The notes beneath the pieces are model-generated. The model did no database searches. It was not told the origin of the DNA and was given only the letters and a program-made list of their open reading frames with translations. From Acanthopleura granulata (taxonomy: Eukaryota; Mollusca; Polyplacophora; Chitonida; Chitonidae), in NCBI GenBank assembly GCA_016165875.1, contig JABBOT010000012.1:5735534-5799533 (forward strand): DNA of 64,000 nucleotides, given 5' to 3'. This document shows positions 53,491 through 64,000 of this stretch, piece after piece (position 1 is the stretch's first letter; each line of letters begins with the position of its first letter). The translations under genes were made by a program, and so were the position numbers.

Positions 53491-54639
53491 ATAAAGGAGG
53501 AAATATAAAGAAATTCTTGACAAATCTAAGGTTGAATGGGTGTGTCAGATTTGAGTGGTGAGCCTGAATTGCAAAGAGCAGAATGCTCTGTAAGGCGATG
53601 AATTAGTGGCATTATGTAGAAAGTTGGTAGCGTCAGTCAACTTACGCTTGGTCAAGTTCTCGCCATTTAAGTCTGTCTGGGTGGTATATATACCACAGAC
53701 AACCACTAAATTAACAATGCCACTATATTATCCCACGGATAAAAAATTCTGACAATAAAAGAAGAATCGAAAACTGTCATCTTGAGCAAGACCCATAAGT
53801 TTCAAATTCATGAGTTTTAACACATCGGTGGTCAAGACATTATTATCACACTCGTCGAAATTGTTACCGGATTCGTTTCTTAGATGATTTGTTTGCTCTT
53901 TGGGAAAATAGGTGATTTTATTTTTCATTGTCAAGATATATTGCCTTTGGTGATATCAAGTATCGGTCTAGACAGTGAAAGTTTTTCAAGTCGTTTGATA
54001 TTTGATATACCCTAATTTCTAGTGGATGCTCGAATATTGTAGTAGGAGATTCAAGAGAATGATTTATTTTTCGGCTCAACCGTAAAAAAAAGTTTCAAAA
54101 AAAGGCACCAGTAGTTGTCAACATGTTTATAGTGGACCTGTCATATATAAAATTTCTGATTTTTTTTTCCAAAGAAAAATGGCCCGTAAACTTCACGACT
54201 TAAAACCCACAACCACATATAAACAATTTTCATATAATTTCTTGTCCGATGTCAGTCTTTGAAATGCTTGTCCATTCGTGTGCCCACGTCTCTGTCACGT
54301 TTTGAGGAGCAAACTGTCAGGACACATGCAGGATAGTGGTATGTTTTCCAAGGACACGCAAACATCTTGTGGAGAAACGCTCACCACGATAGTTAATTAG
54401 AATTGGCTGTTTGTATATTTTGTTTAGCTAATGGGATGATTTCTGGACACGTGTGTTCATGGCTTACTGACGAAGATGCGGGATAGGCAAGCACAATCCC
54501 TAAACAACCCTCCTCAAATATCTGCAGCATATACACGAAGCCTCGTGGACTAGGCTCTGACACCAGTCACACACAAGCAACTTCTGTTGCGTTATACTAC
54601 AGATGCTATGTATGATATGATCCTTCAACGGTTTAGTCT

Positions 54640-54722
54640 ATGTGTATATATATGTGCCTCACTTTAATATATATATACATATAAAAGTATAAAATATATA
54701 TATATATATATATATATACATC
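54640..54722. repeat. TA microsatellite
   Basis: A run of TATATATA units with interruptions. Confidence 0.95.
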
Positions 54723-55249
54723 CTGTTTAAATGCAGGACATATGTGTTTCTTTTGAATTCTGAAATAAGCTAATTAAATTGTATGCGTACTATACCAGAT
54801 CTACAAAGCGAATGTCGTTGAAAACTTTTCGTACTCTGCGTACTCTCAACATTTTACAAGTTTTGTTCTTTGACCTAAAGCAATGATACGGTTTCAGTAT
54901 GTCATAATCCTAGAATTTTTATAGCTGATTTAACAAGGGATATTTTTGGTCTATACAGGAACATAAACACCCACACATTGATCGCACATGTCCCAATGTC
55001 TCGGGTCTTTCCGTGGTTTTTTGTCACGGACAGTGAAGAAAATTGACTGGATCTGTGTCGGTTTTATTCACGTTTGGAGAAGCTCGCGGGAGCATACGCG
55101 TCGCGCTTCGGCTGGTCCCAGTCTACTGAGAGAGGCCTCAAGAAAGCTTTCATTTGTAATGGCTAAACAAGAGCGTCCCTTGACTTTATCTCTGGCAAAT
55201 TAATTCCAACCAAACAGTGCTACGCGGTATCGTGAGAGTTCCATTCATT

Positions 55250-55560
55250 GACCACATCCTCCAATCGGCAGTCGGGGATGGTGGTCCTCAAACTCTCTAT
55301 TGCCCGCTGACAAGTACCTCCCGACAAGCAATCAATGGGCGAGATGGCTAAACGGCCCATTGGGACTTTCGGCTAAGTGCAAAATATGACTTGCGGGAAG
55401 CGATAAGGTATCCAATATGCCACACAGGCGCATACCAATCGCAACGACGAACTACCGTGATTGACAAGCCGGCTTATTGATATTTCAATTAGGAAGGCGG
55501 TAATTTGTTCCGTAGACAAAAGCTAATTACCGCCAGGCTAGATGGCGGTCTATAAATGAC
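55250..55560. promoter_or_regulatory. Promoter-proximal candidate element of the Vsx gene
   Basis: Dense non-repetitive sequence 450-750 bases upstream of the ATG contains CAATCAATGGGCGAGATGGC, GGCTTATTGATATTTCAATT, and an imperfect inverted pair, CGGTAATTTGTTCCG with GCTAATTACCGCC. The TAATTACCGCC core and its inverse, GGCGGTAATT, face each other about 30 bases apart, a plausible paired homeodomain site. Confidence 0.35.
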
Positions 55561-55945
55561 AGAAGATGAGGAGATGTCATGTGTTTCCAATGTAGGAGTG
55601 TCGGAGTCGGCAGGCATGTATTCACCGAGAACGGGACTGACAACGCGTTTACCGTTATAGAGTGGAAATAAGATAGAGGGTGAAAAACGCTGGGTTCTTA
55701 CGGGCGAGGGCTGCCGAGTGTTGTTTTGGGGGAAGAGAACACCGTGTCAGTAAAGTTACACCGCGCCGCGGCAGACAGCGGGCTGAAGTCGGGCAAAGAT
55801 AGAGATTGTTAGGAAACTGTCAAGTGTCAGTTATGGTAAGACGTCAACAAGGACCCGATCAGCGCTAACCCATCGCCTACTACACATCCGACTGACAAGT
55901 TGGTTTCCCCTTCAACTTTGTTACGGTCGCTGTGAGTTCCCCGAC

Positions 55946-55955
55946 TATATATATA
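55946..55955 (+). promoter_or_regulatory. TATA box of the Vsx-type gene
   Basis: CTATATATATACACGG lies 53-62 bases before the ATG. It would place the start of transcription near 55975-55985, giving a short 5' leader of about 25-35 bases. Other TA runs occur in the window, so the call rests on position. Confidence 0.5.
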
Positions 55956-56007
55956 CACGGCAATTTGAGAAATTTTAATCGGAGTTGGGCGCACTCAAAA
56001 AAAGACA

Positions 56008-56458
56008 ATGAATATTGCCCACCCGGGCCACCCTGCCCTTAACATGGGTGTATCAGCTCACGGGGCTTTGGGACTTACCACCCCCTTCAGCAACTCCCCA
56101 GCTTCTCTCCATCAGAGATCACCTTTTGCCATACAGGAATTACTTGGACTAAGCCACGCTCACGCGCACCAAGATACGGGCGTGCGGACTTGCACGGGCC
56201 GATCGTGCGGCTTTCAAACAGCCGATGCCTCGTCTCTTCTCTCCGCTGCGTCTTCGTACATTCCAAGAACTCTCGCAGCATCTCACGAACATGTTTTATC
56301 CAGTGCCAACTCGGCCATTTCCTACTCGACCTGGAGACCTAGTTTCCTCAGTCCGTTCTCGTCGTCCGGTTCAAGTCCGAACCACGTCAGTATGTTTGGA
56401 CTGTCATCATCTCATCAATCCAACCTCAGCAGCAATTGTAGCGAAAACAACAATAACG
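56008..56458 (+). CDS. Vsx: First coding exon of a Vsx-type paired-like homeobox gene (partial)
   Basis: Vsx/Chx10/ceh-10 proteins are transcription factors of retinal and interneuron development. ATG at 56008 opens 150 codons ending at the donor AACG|GTAAGT in phase 1. The key evidence is SPFAIQELLGLSHAH at residues 37-51, the octapeptide-type motif of Vsx proteins (vertebrate form FGIQEILGL). The rest is Ser/Asn/His/Pro-rich and low in charge, as usual for N termini of this family. The reading frame continues past the donor to a stop at 56514, but the strong donor and the missing homeodomain show that the exon ends here. The homeodomain and CVC exons must lie beyond the right edge. Goosecoid- and Rx-type octapeptides differ (IxxILx without QE). 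Confidence 0.8.
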
Positions 56459-57544
56459 GTAAGTCTAACGGGGATTTACTGAAACTTTCTCCACACATGA
56501 TTTCGTGCATTTAAAATAATAAAACAGCGATCAAAACATTCATTTATTTGGGGAGTTTCGAGTTCGAACTCTTTTGTCGCAAAAGGTAAAAAGAGTCCAA
56601 CTGTGTCATGTGACTTATCAAAAATGTCAAACAATTTTGTTCACCTTAAATTACCGATCATCCGTCTGTAAGGGAGTTACAAACGACCTCTCCTTCAATC
56701 AGCAGCTTCTTAAGTTAAACAAACTTTCAGTTCCTCAATTTTGCCTATCGCACGTCTAGTTTGAATAACTTATTGTGACCCTTTTCTTAGGCGTCCATGT
56801 TATAGTACATGTAATCAGAAATAACTGCCTATCATTTTTGACAGATCACATTGTACAGTAGGGCTTTTCTTACCTTTAACGATCGAAGAAATTGAACTCG
56901 AAACTCCCTTATTAAAAATGTATATATTTAGCAATATTAAAATTCGGAATTTTCCTTAGACGCCAATTATTATTGTATCATTATAATGCCTTCATCTAAA
57001 TGGCATGTTTTCTCTCAGATTCGAAAATTGGGTTTTATACATGTATCTTTTCTCGAACTTCTAGTCTCGAGCTATGCTTAAGACAGTCAGCTGTTTTTAA
57101 TTGTAAAAACTATTTCTGGCTGCATTTGTAAGATATCGTCCCTGTATATTTAGATGCTTATATGCCTTATATAGGGTGAAGACGTGTTTTTTTTAATTTG
57201 AATTCGCACACTTTAATACATACATTGTGACTCTCTGACTGTCACACATACATAAATGTCTAACGTAGCTGCTGTGAAATTTACCTTGCATGGAGGTATA
57301 AATAGTTTGCATTAATTTAAGCGCTTCTCCACACCATTAAAACAAATTGTAACATCACTTGTCACAGGTAGATCCCGATCAAGTTTAATCTGTAGAAGCA
57401 CTCATCACTGAATATATGTGCATTAACTTTTAACATTAACTTTAAATTATATGTATAATTACAGGTGTATACGTGTGTGTTGAGTGTTGATAATACTAAG
57501 AGAGCCATGTTGTCCGAAATAAAAATTAAATATTGGTGAATAAT

Positions 57545-57563
57545 TTGATATATATATATAGCC

Positions 57564-57594
<31 letters not shown>

Positions 57595-57630
57595 GTATAT
57601 GTATATATATATACACACACACACGTCTGT
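57545..57630. repeat. TA/CA microsatellite
   Basis: TATATATA runs with GTATATG and CACACACA interruptions. Confidence 0.95.
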
Positions 57631-58835
57631 ATGTTAAAGCCTATTGGCTATTACCACGTGTTAATTAGCCAATCAAAGTTAGCGGTTAGTCATTTACCAC
57701 ATCCTCCACGTATCGATTGGTTTTCAATACAGTAGCTTATCGATCAACCATTTGCACAGGTACATCAGGTGTTGAGCGAGACCCAGGTGAGAAATAAACA
57801 CCGCCTGCAGGGTGAGATCAAATACAGGCGCTTTAATCCAGAGCACGCCAATGGAGTATTGGGCAAACTCGCTAATTAAACAGAGAGTTTCTGCATTAAT
57901 TCTGATAATAAATATGCCTATAATGGGTTGAAAGTGCTAGTCAATAGGTAGTCTATGGTGTGAAACATTTCCGCGTGAATTCCCTGCAAATAGATGGAAC
58001 AATTTTGTGATTTGGAAAGAAAATATGAAAACGAGGAAGCTTTACATCTGTCTCTAGATATAAATATATAGACCGATAAATCCTGTCTTTAATATTCTGT
58101 TTTACCCATGTTGCTGTAAAAACCACGATTGTCTAGATTGCTTGTAATGGTGTGAATATATATATGGACAAATGAATACGTGTCTAAAGCGATTATGTTT
58201 CAACATTTGTTGGCCACAGGAAGTTTTAAATTGCTTCTTCGTAACCATGCAGAATGTGGTTATTATTTCTGGGTTGTTACCTTTGATTGTCAAATAATAT
58301 AATGTAATTGGGAGTATAATAAACATGTGGCATATTTATGATTTTATCCTCAATAAAAAGCCATTCGCTCTGTAGGAACAGTTGGCTTAATTCTTTTCCA
58401 CGAGGATAGATATATATGTACTATTATTGTTGTATTATTGCATAATTAATGGATATATGTATGATATTACATTCGTCATAATTCTGAAACCACTGTGCTT
58501 CCCTCAGTGACTGATAAACTACCGTATATTCATCAGTACAGAACATGGAGTTAACCATTTACATGATGTAAACAAGAATTTCCAAAATTCTTTGGCACAG
58601 GGCTTTGAGAATGGTAATATTTTCTAACGTCACTTATAACTCGATATAACACATTTACATGTGTTGTTGATTCTCAGGTTTGTTTTGCTGTGGCTCTGGA
58701 ACTAGAACATATATGACTGTTTTTTTCATGTTACAGTTATTTCACTTGAAAGGACAGTTTGCAATAGTAGTTATTTGGAAGTATTATTACAATACAGGTG
58801 TATAGGTAAAATAAGACCTCAAACAATGGCATGTT

Positions 58836-58950
58836 TACCCACATACATACATACACGCACACATACATACACACACATACATACACAAACATACATACAT
58901 ACACACATGCTTACATGCATACACGCATACGTGCATACATGCATATATGT
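58836..58950. repeat. (CATA)/(CACA) microsatellite
   Basis: CATACATACATACACGCACA and related tetranucleotide units. Open frames on both strands here are repeat artefacts. Confidence 0.95.
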
Positions 58951-59929
58951 GTAATAATTTATTTCAACATACCATTTTTCCGGATAGTGAAATATTTCCC
59001 TCAGCATTCCCTAGAGAAAAACAAACATTTCAGAAAAAGATACAAACGTAAAGAGTGCAGGCCTTCTACAGGACAAAAACGATGTATGTCCACCATTTTA
59101 ATAAGACTTTTTGATCCCCAGTGCTATTGATTTTCGCTTATTTGAAGTGCACTTGTCCATGTGTATGACGATGCCGACCATTCTTCTGAAGCCTATCTGC
59201 ATGCTGTCATGTAAGCATTATATACGACAGTCCTGTGGGATAATTATTTGGGGCTATGTCTGCATGCTTAAATGTCAGGCAATCCGCATTAACAGTTAAC
59301 ATACGAATATTATGAAGTGTAATCGTTTGCTAACGATTTTATATATGAAAACAAATATTGTTGTATCACACAATAATGGGCAATAACACTGAATGATGTC
59401 AAAATCCATGCACCTACATGTGCTCTCCCTCTCTCCCTCTCTCTCTCCAATACACGTGATATATGTATGAGATACGTATTAGATTGCCTCATACGTCAAA
59501 GATTATTATTGCGGAATTATTATTGTGATAATCAACTATATGGTCATGCATGAAGTTTTTTTTTAATATGGCAGAGGTAGAAGGCAAAAGTAATGTGGTC
59601 TCTCAGAAACACCATAAAAATACAGATCTTGTTAATCGGGATAGAAATATCTCGAAGGGCTAATGAGCAGGCCATGCATGGATGAAAGTTATACAGTCAT
59701 TGTTTATGATTTGTATGTGTTTTTCTTGTTCAAGTTTTCTTGTCCGAGATGCATGACATCAAGCGGATTATACACACAGTATACGCCCTGTCACATCCCT
59801 AAATAGACACTTGATGTTGATACATGTAGAGGTAGTTTATATAAAAACACCAGGGATATAGAATGGATAAATAAGTCATGGTTAAAGAAACTGTTACCAA
59901 TATACAGTAAGACCATCATAATGGACAGC

Positions 59930-60415
59930 AAGAGTAACATATATCGGATACATTTGAAGGCCATCTTAGAGGCAAGAACACGCAATATCATATGCATGTG
60001 GAGGTCATCTTGGTATAGAAGCACAGGCAATATTAGATACAGGTGGAGGACATGTCGGTAAAAAGCACTTGCAATATTAGATACATTCGTCTCGGCAATG
60101 TCAGACATATAGGGTGGAAAGCACGCGCAATACCAGATACATGTGGCGTCCATTTCGGTAGAAAGCACATGTGTTATTTGAACTGCATCTTGGTGGAAGG
60201 CGCACGCAATACATGTGGAGGAAATCTCGGTGGAAAAACACGCAATACATCTCCAGGAAATTTCGATGGAAAGCATAGGCAATATTAGATACAGGTATAG
60301 GCCATGTCTGTGGACAGCACATGTGATATTAGATACATGTGGAAAATGTGGGGGATAGCACAAGTAATATAAAATACCTGTGAAGGTGATTTCGATGGAA
60401 GACATCCTCAACATT
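59930..60415 (-). repeat. Degenerate minisatellite, about 42-45 bp units
   Basis: Units with GCAATATTAGATACAGGTGG and CGGTAGAAAGCAC recur about ten times. A 207-codon open frame on the minus strand across it arises from the repeat rather than from a gene. It lies within the Vsx intron. Confidence 0.85.
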
Positions 60416-60699
60416 TAGATATAGAAGTAACGTCAATATACGACTGTTGGGTAAAGATGCTTTATGGCTATAATTCTGTTCTTTGACAAGCCTTTAATTC
60501 AAGTACCAGCAATACAGCATTATTGTTGAGGAACTCCATGAAAGAAATCTGGAAGAACAACTGCAGAAATGTTATATGAAAATCAGATGGCTAGGATAGT
60601 GGATATCTCTACCATGAAGTGAATGGGGCTTGAGGTTAAAGTGTTTAAGGATGCTACGAGATGAATGCCCTCAATGAGCTTGTCTCCTCACATCTTTAA

Positions 60700-61420
60700 T
60701 TCACTCTCACTAACACTGTGTTAGCCCGGTTTGTTTTCCGTGGGTTATAGCCAATCGACTTTGGGGTCGAGCTATCCCGTCTCCCCATCCCCACCCCAAC
60801 CCAGCCACACATGGGGCTCAAGGATTCAGAAACTCCTAGGCTTTGTCTCAGTGTTAATAGGAAAGCGACTGACTATATATTTTAATATTTGGCGGATTTT
60901 AATTTCGGATCTCATCCTGGGAACATGAGCTAATTTGTTTAGTTTGCCTTACAATCTAGCCCGGGTCGAATTTTATACTATTAGACATCAATTAGTCCGG
61001 GACGAAACGCAGATAATTCCCAGCCAATTTACGCATTTCCTTTCTGCTACATTTAATTCCAATTTCATTTATCTAATTTTAAGCAATAATATTGATAGGA
61101 AAAATGGATCGACGACTTCTGGGGTTTAACAATTCTTTAAGGCGATTGTTCGCGGGAAGGTTTTTCATCGCCAAGGGATCAGCCACTCGATGGAAGCGTC
61201 GCTGCAAGTTGAGTTAATATGTATAAATCTGCTCGTCTCGTGGAACGCTATTTCACTCTATGTGCCGGTCGCGCCACTCGCTCCAATACTGCCCATATTG
61301 TGCGAGGCTGGCAACCGGTCCCCTGAGGACGGCCAACCTTGTATTAGCCTGGGTCGGGCTTAGTGGCTAATTTTAATCAGCGCTAACCATTATTCTGCCA
61401 AAACCCGAAACAAGGCTGGT
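60700..61420. promoter_or_regulatory. Candidate intronic regulatory block of the Vsx gene
   Basis: Complex sequence 4.2-5 kb into intron 1 contains GAGCTAATTTGTTTAGTTTG, CATCAATTAGTCCGGGACG, TTTAATTCCAATTTC, GGAAGCGTCGCTGCAAGTTG and GTGGCTAATTTTAATCAGCG. It has many TAAT cores and no repeat or coding character. It is the strongest enhancer-like block by eye in the intron. Confidence 0.3.
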
Positions 61421-63004
61421 AGCAACCCGATTGACAAGCTGAAATGTTGAATGCGTTGTAGACATGACATTTCGGAATTCGTTCTGGTCTCTGTGGGCGA
61501 GGTTGTGTGCGGAACAACACAGGCCCTCTCTCACCAGTCCTTTCACCTCGGGCACAAAGGAAAACAGGGTCACAAAATTGTCGATTGTCCCTCAACTCGT
61601 AATAGTCACCAAGGTCAATAATGTAATTCCGAAGTTTCGTGTTCATAAAACTATTGTTGCGAAAAATCATCAGTTTTACAACGCCCTACGGAACGGTAAA
61701 TCTGAATGAAGCAAGAATTAAGTATTGGAAAATATTTTGACACATGATTCAGTATTTATGCGTGTTTGGTCGTTATACGTGTCTTCCAAAAATCTTGGCA
61801 CGAGATTTTGCTTAATGCAATTTCTTGGATCTGCTTTCTATATTCAGTTTACACGATGTTGGAGCAATCGTAATATACATGTTATATATATTTTGCATTT
61901 AAAATTCCTCTCGTTCAAACGCAGTTTTAACCTACATATGCTTACAGCAATACAGAAAAAAAGCAACCGAGAATCAACGAAGCGTTGCTTCGATGTGTTC
62001 AATGACTACATTTTACCTCCAACACAATAAAACCGCTTCTTATTAAATTTTTGATCAAAGGAGGAAAGGAAATTCGGAAATTATAGCTCTGATTTTCAGA
62101 CATTTTTGCTTGACATATACTTGTAACACATTGTATTCTACTCTTCACAATATAAAATACTATATGGTTACCTCATACTTTACATACAGTTGTGGTGCAG
62201 AAAGAACGTCTTAAATAAGATCAACATTTTTTGCATTCCTAAAATTGTATCAAAATTTCTCTGAGTGAAGTTCACATAAAGCAAATCCTCTGTCTGATTG
62301 GAAAACCAATGGAACCATTGATCCAAGTGGTCTCGTACATTGGCTGTGACATGTTATTGGACTTGACAGCGTCAGTTGACCTGCTAACAACGCCAGAAAC
62401 AAGCATCAGTGCTTCATTTGCCACATCCATGGACGTGTATTAGGTTGAGCAATGACCCTACTATTCGATTTGACATTGATATCTGTGGTTTGTCAGTTTG
62501 CAATATTGACTTATATCTGTAGGACATAATTGTTCCACGCACGTGTACACGTCTGTAAGGATAAGGATTTTGCTGGGTTTGATATCACTATATAGCAATT
62601 CTTTCATACTGCCAGCGTAGCGTTGACGCCTGTTGGCTCTGTTACTATACACAGTATTGCCACTTATGGCGCTAAGACATATGACACCCATCTGTTTAGC
62701 TTAGTGTACTGAGTCCGGTTTTACTGATACAGTATATTTTTGAGGTACAAAACGATGACAAAGCTTTACTCCATACGCTTAAATCAATGCACGTCTGGTT
62801 CATTTTCAAATACAAGAAAGCGAAATTGGTACCTGTTTCGAACCGAGGATCATTTTTTTGCTTTTCATAAAGAGGGCACCAGATTAATGCTCAACATTCA
62901 ACACTATATTCCCCCAAAATGTAGCTAATACAGCTAGGGATATGAGGTTGATTGTTAAGTTGGAATCCTGTGACAGCTTCTACAGTGGTTATATTTATAT
63001 AATT

Positions 63005-63155
63005 GCATATTGGTTTCGCCCATAACATATATACCCTCAGTTTATGACTCACATAACATATGTACCCTTAATTTATGACTCATGTAACAAAGGTATCCTC
63101 CATTTCTCACTCACATAACATACTTACCCTCAATTTGTGACCCACATTATATATG
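63005..63155. repeat. About 31-bp tandem repeat, four to five copies
   Basis: Units of CATAACATATATACCCTCAG with TTTATGACTCA recur with moderate divergence. Confidence 0.8.
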
Positions 63156-64000
63156 GTGATGTCTCATGTGTAACGTTATATATACGTGCTACGACAGCAC
63201 TGAGTACATACATACTTCACTTCGTCATATTTAACCATTTCTGAATATACCTCCCCATCACCCGCCTCTCTCTGACCCGACAAGGTATTTAGTATAGCGT
63301 CCGTTGTAATCCAGGTAATAAAGATCTTTTTACAGCTCTTGGCCAATTATTTAGACACATAATGTATTTGAATGTGAAGGCGTTAACAATGGCCTGTATG
63401 ACAGCCGCGGTTTCCGGACGACAAGACCGCATTCAGACGCAACGGGTGATTCGCATGCAATGACTGTGAAGACGGTGTCCTTAAGAGGGTGAATCCTGCT
63501 GCGAAAATTGTCCCTTTTTTGATAGGAAACGACAAATTATTTCACATTTGAAAATGGCTTGGCTAATTCCCATGAACCTTGATCTTCAACGCCTTCAACA
63601 TTATAGTATCGTTTGTTAGAGCCTAACAGTTATCCCCCACCTTCCCCACATATGTGTGACATTAGTAAAATATGTTAAGTTATTCGTTTGTCGCTGTATC
63701 AGAATTATGAAACAGTATAACTCAAGCACAAAAATTGTCATCTTTGAATAAATAGGCAAGAAACGCAGCAGTATGCATTCCTTTTACCACATTTCCCATT
63801 TATTTGATAAGTGTTCTCGTAAACTTTTCCCCAAAAGCGCTTTATGGCTTTTTACATTTGAGACTGGGTTTTTAATCTCTTATAAGTGCACGGTTATAAG
63901 AAAAACGAAAGAACATAAATTCAGTCGTCATGGGCAGATGTCATTCCCGATCGTTTGTGCATCGTATACACACTTAAACCACCAATTCTTCTCTAAACCT

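Larger units (their letters stand above)
56459..64000 (+). other. Intron 1 of the Vsx-type gene
   Basis: No homeodomain exon (no WFQNRRAK-encoding stretch) is found to the end of the window. The intron holds TA and CACATA microsatellites, two minisatellites, and several GC-richer blocks listed separately. Confidence 0.6.

Noticed and set aside
56459..56514. Extension of the Vsx exon to the in-frame stop at 56514
   Set aside because: The strong donor AACG|GTAAGT at 56458 and the absence of a homeodomain make this intronic read-through.
58819..59130. His/Thr/Tyr-rich plus-strand and Cys/Val/Tyr-rich minus-strand frames
   Set aside because: They are translations of the CATA/CACA microsatellite.
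59791..60414. 207-codon minus-strand open frame
   Set aside because: It is spanned by a degenerate minisatellite; the peptide repeats follow the DNA repeats.

Overview
The window is animal nuclear DNA. Its genes have introns with GT/AG borders, it is AT-rich with many microsatellites, and it holds many copies of a tRNA-headed SINE. The gene set and the SINE suggest a lophotrochozoan, most likely a mollusc or brachiopod. That placement is inference from memory, not from a search.

Two genes fill the left 27 kb, head to head. On the minus strand (510-12422) is a PLD3/PLD4-family endolysosomal phospholipase D-like nuclease; eight coding exons can be read, and the first and last coding exons are missing or unidentified. 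On the plus strand (15356-25516) is a consortin (CNST) orthologue; ten exons splice in phase to a 397-residue tail-anchored protein with a paired SILK/RVxF protein-phosphatase-1 docking signature. Between them (about 13.1-13.9 kb) lies a promoter-like stretch with a perfect CRE and an inverted CCAAT box. Downstream of CNST (26.5-28.5 kb) are broken, coding-looking fragments that I cannot name, one of them cut by a SINE.

From about 28.5 to 55.2 kb I find no convincing gene. This desert holds SINE copies, minisatellites and several GC-richer, non-repetitive blocks with homeodomain-type TAAT motifs that could be regulatory. At 56008-56458 is the first coding exon of a Vsx-type (Vsx/Chx10/ceh-10) paired-like homeobox gene, recognised by its octapeptide-like motif. 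It has a TATA box just upstream and a strong donor. Its homeodomain is not in the window, so the remaining 7.5 kb is intron 1.

The most striking observation is a repeated architecture. Four tandem arrays (about 85, 60, 45 and 55 bp units) in two oppositely transcribed genes all begin exactly at a coding exon's 3' end. In each, the unit is the last exon codons plus the 5' splice site plus a little intron. The arrays run from the donor into the intron, so those introns carry about 6 to 37 copies of their own donor site. I know of no named system for this. It may be a genome-wide process in this species.
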